From: JANPJV01 sp031425695
Lineage (GTDB): Bacteria; Pseudomonadota; Gammaproteobacteria; Xanthomonadales; SZUA-5
DNA: 8,833 bases
Direction of reading: 5' to 3'
NCBI GenBank assembly: GCA_031425695.1
Contig: JANPJV010000103.1
Coordinates: 1-8,833, forward strand
Shown: piece by piece, positions 1 through 5,104 of the stretch
How positions within the stretch are numbered: the stretch's first letter is position 1
How the letters are laid out: each line of letters opens with the position of its first letter
Notes under the pieces: model-generated
The model's database searches: none
The model's input: only the letters and a program-made list of their open reading frames with translations
Told to the model about the DNA's origin: nothing
Made by a program: the position numbers and the translations under genes

Positions 1-3
1 GGT

Positions 4-96
4 CGTAGGTCATGTTGCCCGCGCCAGCGGGCTACTTGACGCTGTTATTACATGAGTGCCGTCAATTAGTCCGCTTCGCGGACAACATGACCTACG
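4..96. repeat. Inverted pair of REP-like palindromic repeats
   Basis: Two copies of a roughly 38-bp element face each other at 4-41 and 60-96. The outer 14 bases, CGTAGGTCATGTTG (4-17), are repeated perfectly in reverse complement at 83-96. Each copy carries its own internal hairpin: CCCGC/GCGGG in the left copy and GTCCGC/GCGGAC in the right. Both end in a TGACG-like tail facing the 18-nt spacer. The GTAGGTC start followed by a CCGCG..GCGG stem resembles the REP elements mobilised by RAYT (TnpA-REP) transposases. No RAYT gene is visible, so the family assignment is by resemblance only. Confidence 0.75.
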
Positions 97-152
97 TGTT
101 GCGCATTCGCGTGAAGCCTGCGTGTCCGCTCGCAATCAGAATGCTAGCCTCG

Positions 153-168
153 CCTCCACTTCCGGAGG
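153..168 (+). promoter_or_regulatory. Shine-Dalgarno inside a small hairpin, leader of the glycosyltransferase
   Basis: GGAGG at 164-168 is an excellent ribosome binding site, 9 nt before the ATG at 178, and it fixes that start. CCTCC at 153-157 is its exact complement with a 6-nt loop, so the whole SD can be paired in the mRNA. The stem is only 5 bp but entirely G/C except one A-U pair. This could damp translation initiation or could be chance in GC-rich DNA. No convincing sigma70 promoter was found between 97 and 150. Confidence 0.5.
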
Positions 169-177
169 TTTGGTTCG

Positions 178-867
178 ATGTCGCTGAGTGTCGTCATCCC
201 CTGCTACAACGAGCGCGCGACCATCGGGGCGTTGCTCGAGGCCGTGATGCGCGCTCCTTATGAGCCGAAGGAAATCATTGTCGTCGATGACTGTTCCACG
301 GACGGGACGCGCGAGCTGTTGCAGACGACCTTCGCCAGCCAGATCCACAAGCTGGTGCTGCACGAGGTCAACCAGGGCAAGGGTGCGGCGCTGCGCAGCG
401 GCATTGCCCACGCGACTGCCGACATGGTGATCATCCAGGACGCCGATCTCGAGTACGACCCGCAGCAATATCCGCTGCTGCTCGCACCGATCCTGCAGAA
501 CAAGGCGGACGTCGTATTCGGCTCGCGCTTCATGGGCGCAGAGCCGCACCGTGTGTTGTATTTCTGGCATCGAGTCGGCAACGGCGTGTTGACGCTCGTT
601 TCGAACATGTTCACCAATCTCAACCTGACCGACATGGAGACCTGCTACAAGGTTTTCCGTCGCGAGCTGATCCAATCGATCAAGATCGAGGAGTCGCGTT
701 TCGGCTTCGAGCCAGAGATCACCGCCAAGCTCGCCAAGACCGGTTGCCGCATCTTTGAGGTTGGCATTGCCTACTACGGCCGCACCTATGCCGAGGGCAA
801 GAAAATCGGTTGGCGCGACGGCGTGCGCGCGCTCTGGTGCATCGTCAAATACAACCTGTTTCGATGA
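178..867 (+). CDS. Family 2 glycosyltransferase, polyprenyl-phosphate sugar synthase type (DPM1-like)
   Basis: This 229-residue cytoplasmic GT-A fold enzyme probably transfers a sugar from a nucleotide-sugar donor to a polyprenyl phosphate at the inner membrane. The family signatures appear in order: VVIPCYNE (5-12), the nucleotide-binding VVDDCSTDGT (35-44), the DXD-type metal site QDAD (87-90) followed by LEYDP, FGSRF (114-118), TDMETCYKVF (151-160), and the acceptor-side motif GFEPE (176-180). The GRTYAEGKKIGWRDG stretch near the C-terminus is typical of dolichol-phosphate mannosyltransferase-like bacterial proteins. No C-terminal transmembrane helices are present, which distinguishes it from longer ArnC/GtrB-type enzymes. 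The start is fixed by GGAGG 9 nt upstream. A GtrA-family gene follows on the same strand, which suggests a sugar-lipid synthesis and flipping pair. Donor sugar and lipid acceptor cannot be read from the sequence. Confidence 0.93.
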   Translation: MSLSVVIPCYNERATIGALLEAVMRAPYEPKEIIVVDDCSTDGTRELLQTTFASQIHKLVLHEVNQGKGAALRSGIAHATADMVIIQDADLEYDPQQYPLLLAPILQNKADVVFGSRFMGAEPHRVLYFWHRVGNGVLTLVSNMFTNLNLTDMETCYKVFRRELIQSIKIEESRFGFEPEITAKLAKTGCRIFEVGIAYYGRTYAEGKKIGWRDGVRALWCIVKYNLFR

Positions 868-872
868 TCCTA

Positions 873-1100
873 GTGTGGTGTGTCATAAGTACCTTGAATT
901 ATTTCCGCGTCTTTCGCCGCCATGCTGCGTTGCCTTTGCCGCGCCAGCACAGCTGTCGCGGGCTCGATCGATGGCGCGGCATGCCGCGCAAGCGCATCGA
1001 TCTCCCTGTCGCAATAGAAGGGGCTATTCCTCCTCCTCGCGCCTTGCCTGACGACGAAATCCACCGGAACTAACTTCAAGTTACTTATGACTCACCACAC
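873..1100. mobile_element. Miniature inverted-repeat element 1 (IS630-like, TA duplication)
   Basis: The 228-bp element is bounded by TA at 871-872 and 1101-1102 within C-TA/TA-G contexts. Its termini form inverted repeats: 873-898 and 1075-1100 match at 24 of 26 positions, beginning GTGTGGTG and including GTCATAAGTA. TA duplication with a CTAG-like target is characteristic of the IS630/Tc1-mariner group. There is no transposase, so it would be non-autonomous. A 69-codon open frame on the minus strand crosses it but has no recognisable domain and I do not call it a gene. The interior contains a 16-bp perfect palindrome (974-989) and a 40-bp module (1008-1047) shared with the neighbouring element. 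The element separates the glycosyltransferase from its GtrA partner. Confidence 0.8.
966..1002. repeat. Cruciform-capable palindrome inside element 1
   Basis: GCGCGGCATGCCGCGC at 974-989 is a perfect 16-bp palindrome. It is flanked by GATCGATG (966-973) and its reverse complement CATCGATC (995-1002), so a 16-bp stem interrupted by a 5-nt bulge can form. It lies close to the middle of the element. It might be a replication or transposition structure, or simply an unrelated palindrome captured by the element. Confidence 0.7.
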
Positions 1101-1102
1101 TA

Positions 1103-1306
1103 GAAACCCCAGTTGGACGGGGTAGAGTGTGCGGTTATGGGAGTGCAGGGCAAGGCGCGAAGAGGAGGAATAGCTCTTCTATTCCGACGAGTTGGAACGC
1201 AGCCATGCGCCGCCAGAACCGTGCAATCTGCCCCGTAGCGGCAATTGCGCGTCCGGCAACAGGCGCACTTTTCAATGGCGCTCCAATAGCGGTCTACTGG
1301 AGTTTC
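1103..1306. mobile_element. Miniature inverted-repeat element 2 (IS630-like, TA duplication)
   Basis: A second, 204-bp element directly abuts element 1 across one shared TA (1101-1102) and ends at TA 1307-1308, giving CTAG at both junctions (1100-1103 and 1306-1309). Its short terminal inverted repeats, GAAACCCCAGT (1103-1113) and the complement of 1296-1306, agree at 10 of 11 positions and differ from those of element 1. The interior holds the module GCAAGGCGCGA..GAGGAGGAATAGC (from 1150), including the small hairpin GGAATAG-CTCTT-CTATTCC, then GAACGCAGCCATGCGCC. No transposase is encoded. A 60-codon plus-strand frame over it (1127-1309) shows no domain and is not called. Confidence 0.7.
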
Positions 1307-1310
1307 TAGG

Positions 1311-1691
1311 ATGGTCGTTGCCCGTTACTTCGCAGTCGGTGGCTTCTGTGCCGCGGTCGATTTCGTGATCTTCGCCGGGCTGACTGCCGGCCTCGGCGTG
1401 CACTGGTTCTCGAGCGCGCTGTTGAGCTTTTTGGTGGCAACCGCGGTCAATTATCGACTCTCGATAGCCTTTGTCTTCGACCAAGGCGCGCGCTTCTCGC
1501 AGCGCCGCGAGATTGGCCTGGTCTTCCTCGCCAGCGCCATCGGTCTCGCCTTCAACCAGCTCGCGCTGTGGGTTGGCTACCAGCAGCTCGGCATCGATCT
1601 TTATCTCTCGAAGATCCTCGCCACCGGCGCGGTGTTTTTCTGGAACTACGGTGCGCGGCGGTTCTATATTTTTCGCCGCGTTGACGGCTGA
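1311..1691 (+). CDS. GtrA-family membrane protein
   Basis: This 126-residue, highly hydrophobic protein has about four predicted membrane helices (roughly residues 5-27, 32-52, 68-88 and 98-117), the usual size and topology of GtrA-like proteins. Family-like features are the N-terminal RYFAVGGFCAAVDF stretch, NYRLSIAFVF after helix 2, and NYGARRFYIF at the C-terminus. GtrA proteins are thought to move polyprenyl-phosphate-linked sugars across the inner membrane, or to assist that step, for O-antigen or other envelope glycan modification. The upstream glycosyltransferase could supply the substrate. The start follows GGAG (1299-1302) with 8-nt spacing; that site lies within the end of element 2, so an inserted element now supplies the ribosome binding site. 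Removing both elements would leave only 7 nt between the two genes. Confidence 0.88.
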   Translation: MVVARYFAVGGFCAAVDFVIFAGLTAGLGVHWFSSALLSFLVATAVNYRLSIAFVFDQGARFSQRREIGLVFLASAIGLAFNQLALWVGYQQLGIDLYLSKILATGAVFFWNYGARRFYIFRRVDG

Positions 1692-1733
1692 CGGTTCGCG
1701 CTCCCCTCTCCGGTGCTTCAAGGGAAGGGTTGC

Positions 1734-1810
1734 GGGAGAGGGCACGTTTGCTCCAACAAAAAGGCGCCCTCTCCCCCTGCCCCTCTCCCTAAGAGCATGG
1801 GAGAGGGGGC
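1734..1810. terminator. Double hairpin between convergent genes, probable terminator for the minus-strand operon
   Basis: Two GC-rich hairpins sit in the 144-bp gap between gtrA-like and the diguanylate cyclase gene. The first pairs GGGAGAGGGC (1734-1743) perfectly with GCCCTCTCCC (1766-1775). The second pairs GCCCCTCTCCC (1779-1789) with 1799-1810, with one bulged G. Read on the minus strand, an alternative stem between 1799-1809 and 1767-1775 is followed after 4 nt by TTTTT (1762-1758), the layout of an intrinsic terminator for the desaturase/cyclase operon. In the plus direction there is no T-tract. CCCTCTCCC-type hairpins also recur as dispersed intergenic repeats in related genomes, so this may be a repeat that serves as a terminator. 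Confidence 0.6.
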
Positions 1811-1835
1811 CAGCAATGCGCGGCGCAGCGAAGCT

Positions 1836-2906
1836 TTACCGGCACACCACTCGATCGCGTCCCGCGTGCTTGGCGGCATACAACGCCGCGTCGGCGCGTT
1901 CGAGCAGCGTCGCCATGGTGTCGCCATCCTGCATGCGGGTGACGCCGAAGGAGGCGGTGACCTTGCCCACCGGTGAAATCGGCTCGGCGGCAATCGCAGT
2001 GCGCAACTCCTCGGCAATCTGGCCGACTTCGATGTGCGCGGCGGTGTGGGTGAGTACCAGGAATTCCTCGCCACCCCAACGCGCGACGATATCGTCGCGG
2101 CGCAGGCGCGCGCTGCAGCGCGCAGCGATCTCACGCAGCACCGCGTCGCCGACTGCGTGGCCATGGGTGTCATTGATCGACTTGAAGCGATCGATGTCGA
2201 ATACGGCAAGCTCGACATCGGCATTGCCGCCCATCACTGCGCGCAAGAACGATTCTCCGGCCCGCCGGTTGTAGAGACCCGTGAGCACGTCGCGCTCGGC
2301 CAACGCCTGCATCTTCACCCGTTCGGCGTGCAAGGAAGCTACGCGCTGCTGCAGCCCGCGCTGGAACGGGATGAATACCAGCACCAGCATCATCACCGGG
2401 CCGAGTGTAATCAGCAGGTCCTGGCCGCGAGGGCTGAGCAGCTCGGTCGGGTGCCAGAACAGGTAAGCGAGAATCGGCCCGGCGACCAGCAGCCACGAAA
2501 TGGCCGCAGCGATGACCGCCATACGCGGCCGCATGAATACGGCGAGGCTGAGCACGATGGGAACCAGCGTCGATCCGATCGGTGGCAGCGTGTCGACCAG
2601 GCGGACATCGGTGCTGTGCGCCGCGACCCAGGTGTACCACCAGATCGGCACCAGGATGCCCGTCAGCGCCGTCCCAAGCCCGACCCAAAGCACCGCGCCG
2701 AGCGAACGCGGTCGCACCTTCAACGTCAGGAACAAGAGCCCGAAGCTGATGGCCATCAGCAGGGGCAGCCAAAGATCGAGTGGGTGGGTGGCCGCCTGCA
2801 GCCGGTGCATGACGGCAGCAGTGGCAGTCGCGAAGCTAGCGATCAGCAGCATCGCGAGCGCTGCATTGCGCACATAAGCTTCGCGTGATTCAAGCAGTGC
2901 GCTCAT
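1836..2906 (-). CDS. Membrane-bound diguanylate cyclase (GGDEF domain)
   Basis: This 356-residue protein has an N-terminal membrane region of about six helices (around residues 14-33, 46-62, 70-91, 112-125, 128-150 and 163-181), a short linker with coiled-coil character (183-204), and a C-terminal GGDEF domain (about 205-356). The catalytic domain looks intact: RDVLTGLYNRR (205-215), FDIDRFKSIND with the metal aspartate (236-246), HGHAVGD (248-254), and the active-site GGEEF (278-282). An RxxD inhibitory site (R269-D272) lies exactly five residues before it, so product feedback inhibition by c-di-GMP is expected. It should condense two GTP to c-di-GMP under control of a membrane signal. The sensor region matches no named input domain that I recognise. 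Its ATG overlaps the stop codon of the upstream desaturase gene (ATGA), implying translational coupling. Confidence 0.93.
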   Translation of the reverse strand: MSALLESREAYVRNAALAMLLIASFATATAAVMHRLQAATHPLDLWLPLLMAISFGLLFLTLKVRPRSLGAVLWVGLGTALTGILVPIWWYTWVAAHSTDVRLVDTLPPIGSTLVPIVLSLAVFMRPRMAVIAAAISWLLVAGPILAYLFWHPTELLSPRGQDLLITLGPVMMLVLVFIPFQRGLQQRVASLHAERVKMQALAERDVLTGLYNRRAGESFLRAVMGGNADVELAVFDIDRFKSINDTHGHAVGDAVLREIAARCSARLRRDDIVARWGGEEFLVLTHTAAHIEVGQIAEELRTAIAAEPISPVGKVTASFGVTRMQDGDTMATLLERADAALYAAKHAGRDRVVCR

Positions 2907-4222
2907 GCCGCTGACTCCGCACTTAGCTGTACGGCCTCGACTCGCGTGGCTTGGTGCGGCATGCGCGTATCTGCCAGCGGCGCGGCGCGCAACATATTGC
3001 GGTCACCCATCAGGATCGACCACATTCGGCGAAAGCGCTTGAACACGCTCTCGGAAACATAGGGCACGCCGTGGCGCCGGCAGATCTCCTGCAAACGCGG
3101 CGCGGCCTGTCGGTACTTGAGCATTGGCAGGTCCGGCCACAGATGATGCTCGATCTGGTAGTTGAGATAGCCCATCAAGAAGTCGCGGCCGTCGCTGCCG
3201 CCCGGGTAATTCACCGAGCCAACCACCTGGCGCAGATAGAACTCGGCGCGATTGCTGCACGGCCCGTCGAATCGGTAAACGTCATCGCCGGCGTGATTGG
3301 GCACGATCACGACAAACGCGTGCACATTGGCAACCACCTCGGCGATCACGCTGTTGATCAGCACTGCAGCCCATGCCCACGTACCCAGCGGAAGGAACAG
3401 CGCCGGGATCATCCCGAAGCGAACCAGTGCATAGGGCAGCACGCAGTTGAGCTGGAAGCCGAGCGCGCGACGGGTGAGTGGCAACAGCACGCGCTCGCCC
3501 GGGAACAGCAGGCGCCAGACGCGGCCGGTAGTGGGCAGCCGCGCATTGGAATTGGCGCCCGATTGCGCGCGGATTCGCTGGTGCTGGGTCCAGGCCCACC
3601 AAGTATTCGGCGCGTAGTAGCTGAGCTTCCAGGTTGCCATCAGTACGCCGACGAGCGCGATCCTGAAGATGCGCGGCAGCCCGCGCAGCCGCAGCAGCCA
3701 GGCGTTGTGCTCGACCAGGTCCGGATCGTCGAGTTCCCCGGTATGAAAATGGTGCAGCTGGTTGTGCTCGTGCTCCCACGCGGCCGGATGCATCCAGTCG
3801 AGCCAGTCGAGGCAGCGACGCCAGCCGCGTGCATAGGTGCGGCTGTGAAAGCGCGCCGGCACATCGGGCACTTTGTCATAGCCACGGTGCATCACGTGGT
3901 GGGTGACCATGGTCCAGCGCGCCATGTTGCCCAAACCGAGCAAGAGCGGCGCGATCGGATTGACGCCGATCCAGGCGGTCGCATAGCCAAGCAGCGTGGC
4001 TGCCCTGCCCCAGCTTTCCATTTTGCGCAGATGTGCGAGGTCGGCCGGGCCGACATCAGCAACGAGCTCGCTGCGCAGCGCCTGTATTTCAGCTGCAAAT
4101 GCCGGCAGGTCCACGGGTGGCAGGGGCGTCGGAACCACGGTATGCCGGAAACGCCAGGGTTGCCCGGCGCCATGCGGCTCGGCGGTGGTTTCACCAATTG
4201 ACACTACACTCGCGTTCGACAT
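2903..4222 (-). CDS. Membrane fatty acid desaturase
   Basis: This 439-residue integral membrane di-iron desaturase is expected to introduce a double bond into an acyl chain of a membrane lipid or acyl-CoA. The histidine clusters are HHVMH (108-112), HNQLHH (153-158) and QIEHH (356-360); the glutamine in the last box is seen in acyl-lipid and front-end-type desaturases. Extra histidines at 301 and 310 lie between boxes two and three. Hydrophobic segments around 76-100, 186-205 and 255-300 form the membrane core. About 65 N-terminal and 65 C-terminal residues are soluble tails. Regiospecificity cannot be assigned. AAGGA lies just 3 nt from the ATG, unusually close, but no later start keeps the N-terminal region. 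The gene ends in ATGA, overlapping the diguanylate cyclase start, and is divergent from the small unknown gene. Confidence 0.9.
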   Translation of the reverse strand: MSNASVVSIGETTAEPHGAGQPWRFRHTVVPTPLPPVDLPAFAAEIQALRSELVADVGPADLAHLRKMESWGRAATLLGYATAWIGVNPIAPLLLGLGNMARWTMVTHHVMHRGYDKVPDVPARFHSRTYARGWRRCLDWLDWMHPAAWEHEHNQLHHFHTGELDDPDLVEHNAWLLRLRGLPRIFRIALVGVLMATWKLSYYAPNTWWAWTQHQRIRAQSGANSNARLPTTGRVWRLLFPGERVLLPLTRRALGFQLNCVLPYALVRFGMIPALFLPLGTWAWAAVLINSVIAEVVANVHAFVVIVPNHAGDDVYRFDGPCSNRAEFYLRQVVGSVNYPGGSDGRDFLMGYLNYQIEHHLWPDLPMLKYRQAAPRLQEICRRHGVPYVSESVFKRFRRMWSILMGDRNMLRAAPLADTRMPHQATRVEAVQLSAESAA

Positions 4223-4282
4223 ACATCCTTTGATTCAGCTAGCCGCCCTAACACTGAAGACGTGATGAGATTGTGGAAAAAA

Positions 4283-4310
4283 TTGACGTTTGCCCTCGCA
4301 AGAATAGGCT
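4283..4310 (+). promoter_or_regulatory. Possible sigma70-like promoter for the small unknown gene
   Basis: TTGACG at 4283-4288 is a near-consensus -35 box. TAGGCT at 4305-4310, 16 nt on, is a weak -10 box matching at three of six positions. The assignment rests mainly on the -35 and on the location in an AT-richer pocket of the divergent intergenic region. A transcript from here would have a leader of about 120 nt. Confidence 0.3.
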
Positions 4311-4325
4311 ACGCTGCGATCGTCA

Positions 4326-4370
4326 CTTCACGGCGTTTTCACAACGCGACCGTAGTGAAAGGGTGTGAAG
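4326..4370 (+). promoter_or_regulatory. Leader hairpin upstream of the small unknown gene
   Basis: Two nested 6-bp stems form here: CTTCAC (4326-4331) with GTGAAG (4365-4370), and TTTCAC (4337-4342) with GTGAAA (4355-4360). A small internal loop separates them, and the apical loop is 12 nt. On DNA the same arrangement is a repeated TTCAC/GTGAA dyad that could be a regulator operator. It lies 65 nt before the probable start codon. No riboswitch class is recognised. Confidence 0.4.
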
Positions 4371-4435
4371 GACTGCAAGCACAGCATGCCGACAACCAGC
4401 ATGACGCTGACCCGGCAGGCGAAGGAAAAACGCAA

Positions 4436-4774
4436 ATGTTCAAGAAAGTCGATCTCACTGGCCTGTCGGCGGATGAACTGGACCGGCTGATTGCACAAGC
4501 GTCTTCGCGCCGAGTCACGCTGGAGCCCGCGCTCCCCGTCGAAGCGCCCGAGGACTGTCCGACCGTGCTCAATCCTGCCTGGTTCACATTCCCGTCCGAC
4601 CAGGGCACGGTTCTGCGCCTGCGCCATCCGGGACTTGGCTGGGTCTCTTTCATGATCCCGCCAGGCGAACGCGCCCAGTTGCTCGGCCTGCTGCTCAACC
4701 AGGCCCTCAAAGTGAACCCGCCTGCCGAGCACATCACGCCGGTCGTCCACAGCGCAACGCGCAGCCTGCACTGA
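4436..4774 (+). CDS. Small protein of unknown function
   Basis: The protein has 112 residues, is acidic to neutral, and has no signal peptide or membrane helix. I do not recognise the family. It opens MFKKVDLTGLSADELDRLIAQ, an amphipathic helical start (about 8-26) superficially like the N-terminus of small nucleoid-associated proteins. This is followed by a proline-rich linker (32-46) and a likely beta-rich segment containing LRLRHPGLGWVSFMIPP (about 62-78), then a leucine-rich helix (79-92). The start is chosen for GAAGGA at 4421-4426 with 9-nt spacing. The frame stays open back to an ATG at 4262, but that extension would run through the putative promoter and the leader hairpin and has no good ribosome binding site. 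The gene stands alone, divergent from the desaturase, and ends just before the REP-like array. Confidence 0.7.
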   Translation: MFKKVDLTGLSADELDRLIAQASSRRVTLEPALPVEAPEDCPTVLNPAWFTFPSDQGTVLRLRHPGLGWVSFMIPPGERAQLLGLLLNQALKVNPPAEHITPVVHSATRSLH

Positions 4775-4790
4775 AAAGAATGCGCCGACT

Positions 4791-5104
4791 GTAGCCCGGG
4801 CCAGCAGCCCACCTGTAGCCTGGGTCAGCGCAGCGCACCCAGGGTCCAGATCGCGACTTTCTTCCCGGGTGCGCCTTTGGCTTACCCGGGCTACGCAAGC
4901 CGGCAGCGGGGCTTCGCTTCTGTAGCCTGGGTAAGCGCAGCGCACCCAGGGACCTGATCGCGAACCTCTTCCCGGGTGCGCCTTTGGCTTACCCGGGCTA
5001 CGCAAGCCGGCGGCTCGGCTACGCTCCTGTAGCCTGGGTAAGCGCAGCGCACCCAGGGCAGATAGCGACTCTCTCCCGGGGTGCGCCTTGCGTTCCCAGG
5101 CTAC
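4791..5104. repeat. Three-unit tandem array (107-bp period) of inverted REP-like arms
   Basis: Units begin with GTAGCCTGGGT at 4815, 4922 and 5029, an exact 107-bp spacing. Each unit has a left arm of about 30 bp (GTAGCCTGGGTAAGCGCAGC..ACCCAGGG) and a right arm (4864-4894, 4971-5001, 5075-5104) that is an inverted relative of it, CCCGGGTGCGCC..ACCCGGGCTAC. A unit can therefore fold as one long hairpin or as two short ones. A partial arm (GTAGCCCGGG) lies at 4791. Between units is a spacer of about 27 bp beginning GC(A)AGCCGGC. Unit 3 lacks a following full spacer; its right arm runs into the 3' end of the yebC-family gene. The array lies between two convergent genes and may also terminate transcription. 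Confidence 0.92.

Noticed and set aside
870..1079. 69-codon minus-strand frame within element 1 (and a 60-codon plus-strand frame at 1127-1309 in element 2)
   Set aside because: Both contain a QGA(K/R)RRNS string only because the DNA module is shared. Neither has an SD or domain, and both sit inside non-coding miniature elements.
2034..2888. 284-codon plus-strand open frame opposite the diguanylate cyclase
   Set aside because: It is a shadow of a well-supported GGDEF gene, with Gln/Arg/His-rich composition and no recognisable domain.
2951..4201. 416-codon open frame on the plus strand opposite the desaturase
   Set aside because: It is antisense to a gene with three intact histidine boxes, has low-complexity Arg/His/Gln-rich composition and no domain; long antisense frames are expected in DNA this GC-rich.
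4262..4435. 58-residue N-terminal extension of the small unknown protein
   Set aside because: It would be translated from the putative promoter and hairpin region with no good SD, whereas the ATG at 4436 has GAAGGA at 9-nt spacing.
4815..5104. Tandem repeats as a CRISPR array
   Set aside because: The whole 107-bp unit is repeated, including the would-be spacer, the arms are inverted pairs, there are only three units, and no cas genes are visible.
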